Below, in pieces: positions 46,648 through 55,044 of a DNA stretch of 55,124 nucleotides. The stretch lies in assembly GCF_014647535.1 (NCBI RefSeq), contig NZ_BMPJ01000014.1, positions 1 to 55,124 of the forward strand, given 5' to 3'. Position 1 is the first letter of the stretch; each line of letters starts with the position of its first letter. The notes under the pieces were generated by a model. It saw only the letters and a program-made list of their open reading frames with translations. It was not told where the DNA came from and made no database searches. The DNA comes from Thermus composti. Its GTDB lineage: Bacteria > Deinococcota > Deinococci > Deinococcales > Thermaceae. A program made the translations under genes and the position numbers.

Positions 46648-47664
46648 GTGGAGCGCTTCTCCTGGGTGGAGGTCTTCCGGGGGCTTGCCATCCTCGAGGT
46701 GGTCCTGCACCACGTCTCGGGCCGCTTCCTGCGGGAGTTGCCCCAGGGAAGCCCCGAGTGGCTCTTCCTTGCGGCGGTGAACCGGACCCTCCACTTCGCC
46801 GTCCCCGCCTTTCTCTTCCTCACCGCCTTCGTGATCGGGGCGAGCTTCTACCGGGAGTTTCGCTTGGGGCGCTACCTGGAAAACCGCGCCCTAAGGCTCC
46901 TTTGGCCCTACCTCCTCTGGAGCGGGATCTACCTCCTTTTCCGCTACTGGGACACGGGGGCCTTCCAGCCGGAGCGCCTTCCTCACCAGCTCCTTTGGGG
47001 GAAGGCCTACTTCCACCTTTACTTTTTGGCCGTAGCCCTGCAGCTCGCCCTCCTCCTTCCCCTTTTCCGCCCCCTTCTCTTCAGGCGGCCCCACGGGGCC
47101 TGGTTCCTCCTCTTGGGCGTGGGGGGGACCCTGGCCCTTTACTTCCTGAACCGGGCCTACCGCTTCCTGCCCTACCCGGGAAGCTTTGTCCTTTGGTACC
47201 TTCCCGCCATCGCCCTCGGGCTTTACCTGGCAAGCCGCCTGGAACGCCTTCCCCAGATCCTCCGCCTTTGGCCCCTTTCCCTCCTCCTCGTGGGGGTGGG
47301 GCTTGGGGGGTATCTGCCCTTGGCCCTGGCCGTCCTCCAGGGCCTTCGGGTAGACACCTTCCACTACCAGGCCTTCCACTGGATCTACACCTCGGGGATG
47401 GCCTTTCTCCTCTTCCTCCTCGCCCGCCGGCTGGACCAAAGCCGCCTCCGGCCTTTCCTGGCCTTTCTGGGACGCTATTCCTTGCAGATCTACCTGGTCC
47501 ACCCCATGGTGGTGCGGCTTTTGGAGAAGTACCCTGATTTCCCCGAGCCCTTGGGCCTCAAACCTGCCTTTTTGGCCTACTACCTCTTGGCCCTGGCCCT
47601 GCCCCTTTTCCTGGCCCACTTCCTTTCCCGGGTAGGCGCTTCCCGGTGGGTCTTCGGGCGATGA
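46648..47664 (+). CDS. Acyltransferase-3 family membrane protein
   Basis: 338 residues with about ten membrane helices. The opening FRGLAILEVVLHH has the catalytic-type histidine of acyltransferase-3 proteins, which O-acylate sugars, peptidoglycan or exopolysaccharide; RYSLQIYLVHP near the end is also typical. GTG at 46648 is preferred since TAAGAA lies at 46635-46640; a TTG at 46630 would add six residues. A likely job is modifying envelope polysaccharide. Coupled to the next gene by ATGA. Confidence 0.82.
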   Translation: MERFSWVEVFRGLAILEVVLHHVSGRFLRELPQGSPEWLFLAAVNRTLHFAVPAFLFLTAFVIGASFYREFRLGRYLENRALRLLWPYLLWSGIYLLFRYWDTGAFQPERLPHQLLWGKAYFHLYFLAVALQLALLLPLFRPLLFRRPHGAWFLLLGVGGTLALYFLNRAYRFLPYPGSFVLWYLPAIALGLYLASRLERLPQILRLWPLSLLLVGVGLGGYLPLALAVLQGLRVDTFHYQAFHWIYTSGMAFLLFLLARRLDQSRLRPFLAFLGRYSLQIYLVHPMVVRLLEKYPDFPEPLGLKPAFLAYYLLALALPLFLAHFLSRVGASRWVFGR

Positions 47665-48554
47665 GGCGGCTTTGGCTCCTCCTTTTTCTCGGGGTGCTGG
47701 GGCTTGGGGAAGCCCCTTCCTTCCGCCTCGAGGGCTCGGGCATCCGGTACCTCCGGGATGGGGTGCCCCTTTACGCCGAGCTTTGCCGTCCCCAGGGCGC
47801 GGCCCGGGCGGCGGTGCTCCTGGTGCCGGGGGGGTTTGGCCCGCCCACGGGGAGCATGAGGGAGCGGTGCCGCCGGTATGCGGCCAAGGGCCTCCTGGCC
47901 GCGGTGCCCCACCTGCGGGGCCGGGGGAAGAGCGGGGGAAGGGTCACGGGCTGCCTGGAAGAGGCGGAGGACGTGGCCCAGCTGGCCCGCCTTCTGCCCC
48001 GCCTGGGGGTGGTTCGGCACGCCTACGCCGGCTATTCCTTGGGGGCCTGCGTGGCCCTGAAGGCGGCGGCCCGGGAAGGGGCGTCCCGGGGTGTGGCCTT
48101 CGTCATCGGCCCCGTGGATTTCGCCGAGCAGGTAGCCCTTCTCCGGCGAAGCCGCCCCGAGGCCCTGGAGCGCTGGCGGGAGGTCTTCGGCGGTCTGCCC
48201 GAGGAGTGCCCCGCCTGCTACGCCCGTCAAAGCCCCCTGCCGGAGGCCGCCCGCCTGCGGGCCCCCCTGTGGGTCTTCCAGGCGGGCAACGACCCCCTGA
48301 TCCCCCCGGACCAGGCCTGCCGCCTCAGGGACGTGCGGGAAGGGGCGGGGCGCCGGGTCTACCAGGTGGCCTTGACCCGGGAGGGGACCCCCTGGACAGG
48401 GCCCCTCACCAAGGGGCGGGCCTGCCTTCGGCCCACTGGGTTTGGCCCTTGGGGGGAGGACCACCTGATCCTTTTCCCCGACCTGCACCACGCGGTGGTG
48501 CCCGCCATGGAGGCTTGGGTGGAGCGGTTGATCTTGTTTTGGCTTCGGCCTTGA
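47661..48554 (+). CDS. Secreted alpha/beta-hydrolase
   Basis: 297 residues, signal peptide 1-16. Nucleophile elbow GYSLG (Ser near residue 128), acid in AGNDPLIP, and histidine in PDLHHAVVP give a complete triad of a dienelactone hydrolase/esterase-like fold. Cysteine pairs (PEECPACYA) may form disulfides outside the membrane. Following an acyltransferase-3 gene by ATGA, it may remove or move acyl groups on the same envelope polymer; that link is inference. The tRNA-Ser promoter overlaps its stop codon. Confidence 0.78.
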   Translation: MRRLWLLLFLGVLGLGEAPSFRLEGSGIRYLRDGVPLYAELCRPQGAARAAVLLVPGGFGPPTGSMRERCRRYAAKGLLAAVPHLRGRGKSGGRVTGCLEEAEDVAQLARLLPRLGVVRHAYAGYSLGACVALKAAAREGASRGVAFVIGPVDFAEQVALLRRSRPEALERWREVFGGLPEECPACYARQSPLPEAARLRAPLWVFQAGNDPLIPPDQACRLRDVREGAGRRVYQVALTREGTPWTGPLTKGRACLRPTGFGPWGEDHLILFPDLHHAVVPAMEAWVERLILFWLRP

Positions 48555-48579
48555 CAGAAAGGGGGCTTTGCCGCATAGT
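48551..48579 (+). promoter_or_regulatory. tRNA-Ser operon promoter
   Basis: TTGACA (48551-48556), 17-base spacer, CATAGT (48574-48579); start near 48586. The -35 overlaps the stop codon of the hydrolase gene. Confidence 0.7.
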
Positions 48580-48599
48580 AAGGCTTGCGGCCATACCTT

Positions 48600-48690
48600 G
48601 GAGGGTTGGCCGAGCGGTTGAAGGCGGCGGTCTTGAAAACCGCTGTGGGCTTTGGGCCCACCGGGGGTTCGAATCCCTCACCCTCCGCCA
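48600..48690 (+). tRNA. tRNA-Ser (TGA)
   Basis: Class II tRNA with long variable arm. Acceptor GGAGGGT/ACCCTCC, anticodon stem GCGGT/ACCGC, loop CTTGAAA with anticodon TGA at 48634-48636, CCA encoded. Reads UCA and other UCN codons. Confidence 0.95.
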
Positions 48691-48697
48691 AGGGCTT

Positions 48698-48792
<95 letters not shown>

Positions 48793-48793
48793 G

Positions 48794-48820
48794 GCCCGGC
48801 CTAAGGGCCGGGCGTATCCT
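48794..48820 (+). terminator. tRNA terminator fused to sfsA promoter
   Basis: GCCCGGCC-TAAG-GGCCGGGC (48794-48813) closes the tRNA transcript. The next bases, TATCCT (48815-48820), are the -10 of sfsA, six bases before its GTG, so terminator and leaderless promoter abut. Confidence 0.7.
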
Positions 48821-48826
48821 TTTCCC

Positions 48827-49537
48827 GTGATCGCCCTTCCCTTGCCCCCCTCGAGGCCCTGCCGCTTCCTAAGGCGCAAGAACCGCTTTTTGGTGGAAGC
48901 GGACGTGGGGCCCTTGCACCTCGCCAACTCCGGGCGCCTAACGGAGCTCCTCCGGCCCGGGGCCTTTTGCTGGTACCACCCCAAGCCCACCCCCAAGACC
49001 CTGGGGCGCCTCCTCCTGGTGGAAAGCCGGGGGGTCTGGGTGGGGGTGGACGCGGGCCTGGCGGGCCCCCTTTTGGAGCTCCTCCTGCGGGAGGGGGTCT
49101 TGGGACCCTGCCAGGAGCTTAGGCGGGAGGTGCGGATCGGGGGGGAGAGGCTAGACTTCTGGGCCCGGCTTGGGGGAAGGGAAGCCTTCCTGGAGGCCAA
49201 AAACGCCAACCGATTGGAGGGCACCTTAGCCCTTTTCCCCGACGCCCCCACCCCAAGGGGGGCGCGCCACCTCCGGCTTCTCGCCGCCCTGGCCCGGGAG
49301 GGCTACGGGGCCTACGCCGTCTGGTTGGTGCAGCACCCCCTGGCCGAGGCCTTCGCCCTGGACCCTAAGGATCGCGCCCTCTACCAGGCGGCCCGGGAGG
49401 CGGAAGGGGCGGGGGTTAGGCTTCTTGCCTTCCGGGTGCGGCCATCCTTGGAGGCCTTGGCGGTGGAAGCCCCCTTGCCCTGGGTCTGGCTACCCCCCGA
49501 GGAGGATCTGGAAGGCCACCATCAGGGCGGCGGCTAG
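48827..49537 (+). CDS. sfsA: SfsA family protein
   Basis: 236 residues. Family hallmarks: RPCRFLRRKNRFLVEAD at the start, ANSGRLTELLRPGA, DFWARL, the FLEAKNANRLEG segment, and FPDAPTPRGARHLRLL. E. coli SfsA stimulates maltose genes; the fold carries a nuclease-like (PD-D/ExK-type) core with D and E/K residues in FLEAKN, and OB-type DNA binding, so a role in DNA or RNA metabolism is possible. GTG start set by TATCCT. Overlaps the convergent ZIP gene by 48 bases. Confidence 0.9.
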   Translation: MIALPLPPSRPCRFLRRKNRFLVEADVGPLHLANSGRLTELLRPGAFCWYHPKPTPKTLGRLLLVESRGVWVGVDAGLAGPLLELLLREGVLGPCQELRREVRIGGERLDFWARLGGREAFLEAKNANRLEGTLALFPDAPTPRGARHLRLLAALAREGYGAYAVWLVQHPLAEAFALDPKDRALYQAAREAEGAGVRLLAFRVRPSLEALAVEAPLPWVWLPPEEDLEGHHQGGG

Positions 49538-50236
49538 GGTGAGCACCGTGGCCACCCTGTCCGCCTCGGCCTCTTTTAGAGCGTCGGGCAGGATCTCGGC
49601 CACCGCCATCCAGATCATGGCCCCGGCGGCGAAACCGAGCCCCACGGGGAGGACGGGCTTAAAGAGCTCCACCAACAAGAAGGCGGGCACGGCCATGAGG
49701 GGCTGGGGCAGGCTGGAGAAGACGCTCCAAAAAGCGGCCCCCGCCACGCTCACCCCCCGGGGGATGAGGACGAGGCTAATGGCGAGCCCCTCGGGGATGT
49801 TGTGCACGGCGATGGCCAGGGTGATGAAGACTCCCAAAGCCTCACCCCCCCCGAAGGCCACCCCCACCCCCACGCCCTCGGCGAAGGAGTGGAGGGTCAT
49901 GATGCCCACGATCATGAGGGCCTTGCGGGCGTCCAGGCCTTTGAGGTCGCCGAAGCTTACCTCCCGGCCCTCCAAATACCGGTGGGAAAGGAGGATGAAG
50001 GCGAGGCCTAGCCCCACCCCGAGGAGGGTGCGCCCGAGGCTATAGCCCACCCCCTCGTAGATGAGGCCGAAGCTTGCGGCCACCATGAGCCCGGCAGCGG
50101 CGGCGTTGGCCAGGCCCAGGTACCTCCGGGGAATTCCCCGGGTGAAGAGGAAGGGAAGGGCCCCTAGCCCGGTGGCCACCGCGGTGAGCAGGGCGTAGAG
50201 GAAAACGCTAAAGGGGGAGACGGGTAAGGCCTCCAT
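49490..50236 (-). CDS. ZIP-family metal transporter
   Basis: 248 residues with eight membrane helices. Metal-binding helices IV and V carry HSFAEGVGVG and HNIPEGLA, the zinc-transport signature shared with ZupT/GufA. Imports zinc and perhaps iron or manganese. Start is 13 bases downstream of a perfect AT-rich inverted repeat (50249-50277), a plausible metal-responsive operator. Co-directional with the esterase gene whose 3' end contains that repeat. Confidence 0.92.
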   Translation of the reverse strand: MEALPVSPFSVFLYALLTAVATGLGALPFLFTRGIPRRYLGLANAAAAGLMVAASFGLIYEGVGYSLGRTLLGVGLGLAFILLSHRYLEGREVSFGDLKGLDARKALMIVGIMTLHSFAEGVGVGVAFGGGEALGVFITLAIAVHNIPEGLAISLVLIPRGVSVAGAAFWSVFSSLPQPLMAVPAFLLVELFKPVLPVGLGFAAGAMIWMAVAEILPDALKEAEADRVATVLTLAAALMVAFQILLGG

Positions 50237-50248
50237 ACCCCTTCCATC

Positions 50249-50277
50249 TTATTGCAAGTGATTACTGGTTGCAATAA
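50249..50277. promoter_or_regulatory. Perfect AT-rich inverted repeat, operator candidate
   Basis: TTATTGCAA (50249-50257), 11-base spacer, TTGCAATAA (50269-50277). Very AT-rich for this genome. It also encodes the last residues and the stop of the esterase. Position 13 bases before the ZIP gene suggests a zinc-uptake (Zur-like) operator, by analogy only. Confidence 0.45.
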
Positions 50278-50941
50278 GCCAGTCGCGCACCGCCTGGGCC
50301 ACCGCCTCCCGGTCCCGGTCCAGGAGGAGGTCGTGGCCGCTTTGGGGGAAGACCCGGTAGGCCTTCTTCGGGCTTCCGAGAAGCTCGTAGTAGCGGCGCA
50401 CCCCCTTCACCACCCGGTCCTTCCCTGCCTCCACCACCAGGGCCGGGGCCTTTACCCGGGGGAGGACCTCCGGGGTTTGGTGGATGAGGGCGAGGAGTTC
50501 CCGGACGGCCCGGGTGGGGAAGTAGGGGTAGTTGGGGTTTTGCCGCCGGAGGGCCGGGTCCTCAATGGACGGGGGGCCGGGGAAGCGGGGGATGAGCCAG
50601 TAAAGGTAGGGCGCTAAGGGGGCCAGGGGGTTTTTCAGGGCGAAGGCGGGGGCCAGAGCCACCAGGGCCTTGGTGGGGTGGCGGGCCGCCAGGTGGGCGG
50701 CCAGTAGCCCCCCCATGGAAAGCCCCACCACCCCCCGGGGCTCGGGAAGATCCAGGTAGGCCTTTTCCGCTACCCGGAGCCAGTCTTCAAAGCGCACCTC
50801 GAGGAGGTCCTCGGGCCTCGTGCCGTGGCCGGGCAGGGCGGGCTGGACCACGGAAAAGCCCGCTTCCCTTAGGACCCCGGGCAGGGGGCCCAGGGTGAGG
50901 ACGGGGTGGGAGGTGAAGCCGTGCAGGAGCAGGAGGTGCAT
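50249..50941 (-). CDS. Esterase/monoacylglycerol-lipase-like hydrolase
   Basis: 230 residues. Begins MHLLLLHGFTSHPVL with the oxyanion HGF; nucleophile elbow GLSMGG (Ser near 87), acid in GKDRVV, histidine in PQSGHDLLLD. The size and motifs fit thermostable carboxylesterases (Est30/EstA) of short-chain esters. The ATG at 50941 is chosen because the frame upstream lacks family similarity and TATTTT lies five bases before it. The last codons are unusually AT-rich, set by the overlapping inverted repeat. Confidence 0.88.
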   Translation of the reverse strand: MHLLLLHGFTSHPVLTLGPLPGVLREAGFSVVQPALPGHGTRPEDLLEVRFEDWLRVAEKAYLDLPEPRGVVGLSMGGLLAAHLAARHPTKALVALAPAFALKNPLAPLAPYLYWLIPRFPGPPSIEDPALRRQNPNYPYFPTRAVRELLALIHQTPEVLPRVKAPALVVEAGKDRVVKGVRRYYELLGSPKKAYRVFPQSGHDLLLDRDREAVAQAVRDWLIATSNHLQ

Positions 50942-50996
50942 ACCCCAAAATACCCTGCCTGGACGGCCTGGGGGAGGCGTGATAAAAAGGAGGGGA

Positions 50997-51779
50997 ATGC
51001 TTGCGGGAAACCTCGCCGAGTTTCCTTTCCCCTCCCTTGTGGGCGCTTTGATGAACGCCGGGCGCACCGGGCGGCTTAGGATAACCCCCCTTTTTCTGGA
51101 GGCCGAGGTGTACCTGCAGGGGGGGCAGGTGGTCCACGCCGCGGTGCGGACTGGGGGGCGTTCCCTGGAGGGCGAGGAGGCCCTGGACCTTCTGGTGGGC
51201 CTCAAGCGGGCCCCCTTCGCCTTTGAGCCCGAGGTCCTTCCCCCCCACGCCACCCTCCTTGGGGGCCTCGCCGTGCCCGCCCGCTTGGCCCAGGCCCAGT
51301 CGGCGTGGGAGGGCCTGGCCTTGCCGCCAGACTGGGGGTATGCCCTTAGGCTTCCCCGGGAGGGGAAGGAGGTGGAGCTGGGCGCCGAGTCCTTGGGGGT
51401 CCTCACCCAGGTGGAGGGGAAGCGCATCGCCGAGGTCCTGGTGGCCCCCGGGGTCTTGCGCCTGGCCCGGGTCCTGCACACCCTTTTGCAGATGGGGGCT
51501 TTGGAGGCGGTTCCCAAGGTGGACCTTCCGCCAACGGAGCTCCTCGTCCTTCCCATCTACGGGGCGGGTTCCGGGGTGGCCTACGTGGACGAGGGCCTCT
51601 ACGGGGAGTGGGCCCGGGCGATCCGCCACGCCTTCCGCCTTAAGCTTTTGGACAAGGAGGTGGGCATCGAGGTCCGCCCCAGGCCCCAGATCCCGGGGCG
51701 GCTTGGCCTTTTGGAGGAGGACCTGAGGCGCCTCCGCCTGCGGCGGGGGGATAGGGTAAGGGTGGTGCCGGAGGTCTAG
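50997..51779 (+). CDS. DUF4388 (PATAN-like) protein
   Basis: 260 residues. The first 90 residues (AGNLAEFPFPSLVGALMNAG, TGRLRITPLFLEAEVYLQGG, VVHAAVRTG, then GEEALDLL) are DUF4388, a domain linked to two-component and gliding/motility signalling that senses or links partners. The C-terminal part is not recognised. ATG chosen for the good Shine-Dalgarno AAAAAGGAGGGG ending at 50995. Separated from the symporter by one base, so co-transcribed. Confidence 0.75.
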   Translation: MLAGNLAEFPFPSLVGALMNAGRTGRLRITPLFLEAEVYLQGGQVVHAAVRTGGRSLEGEEALDLLVGLKRAPFAFEPEVLPPHATLLGGLAVPARLAQAQSAWEGLALPPDWGYALRLPREGKEVELGAESLGVLTQVEGKRIAEVLVAPGVLRLARVLHTLLQMGALEAVPKVDLPPTELLVLPIYGAGSGVAYVDEGLYGEWARAIRHAFRLKLLDKEVGIEVRPRPQIPGRLGLLEEDLRRLRLRRGDRVRVVPEV

Positions 51780-51780
51780 C

Positions 51781-53136
51781 ATGGATATCCTGGCGCTCAA
51801 CGAGCACCTTAACCGGGTTGTCTATGGTTTTCCTGCGAAGCTTGTTTACCTTCTGGTGGGGATTTATCTGGTTGTTTTCCAGATCCGCTGGTTCCACGCT
51901 CCCCTCCGGATGATGCGGGTGACCTTTAGCGAGACCTTCGGGGCTTTGCGGGAGCGGGCCTATGCCTTTGGGGGCCAGATCACCCCCTACCAGGCCACCA
52001 TGGTGGCCCTCTCCGCCACCTTGGGCACGGGCCACCTTTTGGGGATGCTTTCGGCGGTGCTTTTGGGGGGGCCGGGGGCGGTCTTCTGGATGTGGATGGG
52101 GTACTTCTTCGGCACCGGGACCAAGTTCGCCGAGGCCACCCTGGCGGTCCACTTCCGCCGCCGCTTCGCTGACGGCTCGGTCTCCGGCGGGCCCATGTAC
52201 TACCTTTCCCGGGGGCTTCCCCGGCTTCGTTTTTTGGGCCACCTCTTCGCCTTCTTCGCCGCCATCGCCGCCTTCGGCATCGGCAACCTCTCCCAGGCGG
52301 GGGCGGTGGGCGGGGCCTTGGCCCCCTTGGGGGCGCCGCCCGCCCTGGTGGGCCTCTTCCTGGCCCTTCTGGTGGGGGTGGTCCTGGGCGGGGGGATCGT
52401 CTGGGTGGCCCGCTTCGCCCAGGTGGTGGTGCCCTTGAAGCTCCTCCTTTTCCTGGTGGCCGTCGGGCCGCTTTTGATCCTCTACGGCGGGCAGATCCCC
52501 CAGGCCTTGGCCCTGGTCTTTCAGGCGGCCTTCACCCCGGAGGCGGCCTTGGGGGGGGCGGCGGGCTATAGCCTCTTCGCCGCCCTCAACGCCGGGCTTG
52601 GCCGGGGCATCTTCGCCAACGAGGCGGGGCTGGGCTCGGCGGCCATCGCCCACGCCCAGGCCCAGGTGGACCACCCCGTGCGCCAGGGGTTCTGGGGGGT
52701 GGCGGAGATGCTCGTGAGCTTTTTGGTGACCTCCCTCACCGCCCTCGCCTTCCTCGCCTCCGGGCTTTGGCGCCAGGGAGGTGGCGCCGCCGAGGCCGCC
52801 CAGGCCCTCTTCCAGTCCCACCCCTTGGGCGGGGTGGTCCTCGCCCTCACTGTGGCGGTCTTCGCCTTGGGCACCATGGTCTCCTGGGGGTTTTACGGGG
52901 AGGAGGCGGCGGCCTTCCTCCTGGGGGAGGGGGTGCGCTGGCCCTACCGGCTCGCCTTCGCCACCCTCGCCTTCGTGGGGCCCCTTGGGGGCCTCGAGGC
53001 CTTCCTGGCCATCTCCGACACCCTAAACGGCCTCATGGCCCTCCCCAACCTCCTGGGCCTGGTCCTTTTGGGCGGGGTGGTGGGCCGGCTGGTCTACGGC
53101 TTCTTCCGGGGCGAGCCCTGGATCCCGCCCCGCTAA
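51781..53136 (+). CDS. Sodium:alanine symporter (AGCS family)
   Basis: 451 residues, about eleven membrane helices. Family segments: GGQITPYQATMVALSATLGTG near residue 65, GPGAVFWMWM, FGTGTKFAEATLAV, GLGRGIFANEAGLGSAAIAHA near residue 275, and GALMALPNLLGL-like end. Imports alanine or glycine with sodium. One base after the DUF4388 stop. The TAA stop is in the left arm of the repeat at 53133. Confidence 0.95.
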   Translation: MDILALNEHLNRVVYGFPAKLVYLLVGIYLVVFQIRWFHAPLRMMRVTFSETFGALRERAYAFGGQITPYQATMVALSATLGTGHLLGMLSAVLLGGPGAVFWMWMGYFFGTGTKFAEATLAVHFRRRFADGSVSGGPMYYLSRGLPRLRFLGHLFAFFAAIAAFGIGNLSQAGAVGGALAPLGAPPALVGLFLALLVGVVLGGGIVWVARFAQVVVPLKLLLFLVAVGPLLILYGGQIPQALALVFQAAFTPEAALGGAAGYSLFAALNAGLGRGIFANEAGLGSAAIAHAQAQVDHPVRQGFWGVAEMLVSFLVTSLTALAFLASGLWRQGGGAAEAAQALFQSHPLGGVVLALTVAVFALGTMVSWGFYGEEAAAFLLGEGVRWPYRLAFATLAFVGPLGGLEAFLAISDTLNGLMALPNLLGLVLLGGVVGRLVYGFFRGEPWIPPR

Positions 53137-53168
53137 GCGCCGGGGCAAACCCTCTTTGGGGTGCTTAG
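53133..53168. repeat. Terminator-like repeat with stop codons in both arms (copy C)
   Basis: CTAAGCGCC (53133) and GGGGTGCTTAG (53158-53168) form the arms; the TAA stop of the symporter (53134-53136) and the TAA of the convergent minus gene (53167-53165) lie within them. The centre ACCCTCTTTGGGG is shared with copy D at 45162. Confidence 0.5.
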
Positions 53169-53440
53169 TCCCGCCACTCCCGGATGGGCACGAGCTCGCC
53201 CCCCGAGACCTCCTTGCGCACCGGGCGGTAGCGGCGGTCAAACCAGATCTCCAAGACCGCCCGGTCCAGGCTCTTGGGGGCCACGATCTCCTTGCGCACG
53301 TAGTAGCCCGACTCCGTGGGGCTGATCTCGGCGCTTTTGGAAAGCCTTAGCTCCACCACCTCCCCGCTTCTTGTGCGCACCCGCACCCGGAAGGCCAGGG
53401 GGCCTTCCGGCTTCACGTGGGGGTCCTTGCGGAAGAACAT
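53165..53440 (-). CDS. Small protein of unknown function
   Basis: 91 residues, mostly beta strands (FRVRVRTRSGEVVELRLSKS, AVLEIWFDRRYRPVRKEVSG), no signal peptide or membrane segment. No family recognised. Its ATG overlaps the stop of the YbaK-type gene by one base (TGATG), so it is the last gene of a three-gene minus operon. The frame is open far upstream but that part lies over the YbaK gene. Confidence 0.65.
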   Translation of the reverse strand: MFFRKDPHVKPEGPLAFRVRVRTRSGEVVELRLSKSAEISPTESGYYVRKEIVAPKSLDRAVLEIWFDRRYRPVRKEVSGGELVPIREWRD

Positions 53441-53916
53441 CACGCCTCCTTGAGGTCCGCCACCAGGGCTTTGGTGAGGGCCAGAAGCTCCTTGGGGGTG
53501 GCCCGGAAAAGGGCCTTCGGGGTTCCCCCGGCCGCCCAGACCTCGGGGTAAAGGAGGAGGTCCTCGTCCAGGTAGGCGGGCAAGGGGGTGTCGTGCCCCA
53601 CGGGGGGCACGCCCCCGATGGCGAAGCCGGTGAGGGCCCGCACCTCCTCCGGCGTGGCCCGGCGCAAGGGGCTTCCCACTAGGCGTGAGGCCTTCTCCAG
53701 GTCCAGCCGGTTCTTCCCGCTCACCAGGAAGAGGTAGGCCCCCTTTTCCCCCACGAAGACCAGGCTCTTCACGATCTGCCCCACCTCCGCCCCCACCGCC
53801 TGGGCGGCTTCTTTTGCGGTTCGGGTGGAGGCGGGAAGCTCCACCACCTTTAGGTGGCCGAAGCCCCGGGCGGCGAGGGCTTCTTGCACCCGCTTGGCCG
53901 AGGGAGAGAGGCTCAT
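53440..53916 (-). CDS. YbaK/EbsC-type aminoacyl-tRNA deacylase
   Basis: 158 residues. Editing-domain fold with ELPASTRTAKEAAQAVG, VKSLVFVG containing the conserved lysine, and the FAIGGVPPVGH loop typical of YbaK/ProX proteins, which hydrolyse mischarged tRNA (for example Cys-tRNA-Pro or Ala-tRNA-Pro). Which substrate is not clear. ATGA overlap with the upstream peptidase gene. Confidence 0.88.
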   Translation of the reverse strand: MSLSPSAKRVQEALAARGFGHLKVVELPASTRTAKEAAQAVGAEVGQIVKSLVFVGEKGAYLFLVSGKNRLDLEKASRLVGSPLRRATPEEVRALTGFAIGGVPPVGHDTPLPAYLDEDLLLYPEVWAAGGTPKALFRATPKELLALTKALVADLKEA

Positions 53917-55028
53917 AGGGCGTAGAGGAGCTCGGCCAAAAGGGCCGCCCGGCGGGGGATCTCCGGCACCACCACGTACTCCGTCTTCTGGTGGGCATCT
54001 CCCCCGAGAAGCCCCAGGCCGTCCAGGGTGGGCACCCCCAGGGCGGCGGTGAAGTTCCCGTCCGACCCCCCGCCCACCCGGGCGGGCTCGAGGGCGAGGC
54101 CTAGGGCTTCCCCGATGGCCCGGGCCTTGGCGAAGAGGGCGAGGCTTGCCTCCGTGGGCTCCATGGGGGGGCGGTTGAGGCCGCCCGTGAGTTCTAGCCG
54201 GGCCCCGGGGAGGACGGGCTTTAGGGCCTTAAGCCCTTCCTCCACCCGCCGCACCTCCTCCAGGGTCCAGGCCCTGAGGTCAATCTCCACCTCCGCCTCC
54301 TCGGCCACCACGTTGGTGGCCGTGCCGCCCCGGATGCGGTTTGGCCCCAGGGTGGTCCCCTTCTCCCGGTCCTCCAGGGCCGCCACCTTGAGGACCTGGT
54401 GGGCGAGTTCCAGGATGGCGTTCACCCCCTTCTCCGGCTCCACTCCCTGGTGGGCGGCCTTGCCGATGGCCTTCAGGCGGTAAAGCCCTACCCCTTTGCG
54501 GGCCACCTTCAGGTGGCCTTCCGCGGTGGGGGGCTCCAGGACGAGCACCGCCCGGGCCTTCTTGGCGGCGGCCTCAATGAGGGGGCGGCTTTCCGGGGAG
54601 CCCACCTCCTCGTCGGGGGTGAAGAGGACCTCGAGGGCGGGAAGCCTCCTTCCCGTGGCCTCGGCGTGGCGCAGGGCGTAGAGGAGGGCGATGATCCCCC
54701 CCCTCATGTCGTAGACCCCGGGGCCCACCGCCCGTTCCCGCTCCAGGCGGAAGGTTTCCGGGAAGCTCCCCTTGGGGTGGACGGTGTCGTAGTGGCAAAG
54801 GATCAGGACCGGGGCCCCTTCCCCCTCCCGCCGGAGGAGGAGGATGGGCCCCAGGGGCGTGTCCTTGCGGGAAAGCCTGCCCTCGAGGGGCCCAAAGGCC
54901 TCCTCCAGGAAGCGGGCGGCCTCCTCCAGGCCCTCCCGGTTCCCCGAGGGGGACTCCCGGCGGACGAAGGCCTCGAGGTCCCGGAGAAACTCGGCGAGCT
55001 TCCCGTTCATCCAGGCAAGGGTTTCCAT
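53913..55028 (-). CDS. M20 carboxypeptidase (CPG2-like)
   Basis: 371 residues. Zinc ligands and catalytic residues: CHYDTVHPKGS, GVYDMRGG, DEEVGSPES, LEPPTAEG, and the final DAHQKTEYV. Related to glutamate carboxypeptidase G2 and ArgE/DapE enzymes; it cleaves C-terminal residues or acyl groups from small peptides or folates. ATG at 55028 is chosen over one six codons earlier because CATAAT (55040-55035) lies six bases before it (leaderless). Starts the operon with the YbaK-type gene. Confidence 0.88.
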   Translation of the reverse strand: METLAWMNGKLAEFLRDLEAFVRRESPSGNREGLEEAARFLEEAFGPLEGRLSRKDTPLGPILLLRREGEGAPVLILCHYDTVHPKGSFPETFRLERERAVGPGVYDMRGGIIALLYALRHAEATGRRLPALEVLFTPDEEVGSPESRPLIEAAAKKARAVLVLEPPTAEGHLKVARKGVGLYRLKAIGKAAHQGVEPEKGVNAILELAHQVLKVAALEDREKGTTLGPNRIRGGTATNVVAEEAEVEIDLRAWTLEEVRRVEEGLKALKPVLPGARLELTGGLNRPPMEPTEASLALFAKARAIGEALGLALEPARVGGGSDGNFTAALGVPTLDGLGLLGGDAHQKTEYVVVPEIPRRAALLAELLYAL

Positions 55029-55044
55029 AGGGCCATTATGGCCC
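55029..55044 (-). promoter_or_regulatory. Palindromic leaderless promoter
   Basis: The -10 CATAAT (55040-55035) lies inside the perfect palindrome GGGCCAT-T-ATGGCCC (55030-55044), just before the ATG at 55028. A repressor bound here would block polymerase. No -35 is clear. From 55045 to the window end I see no gene. Confidence 0.45.
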
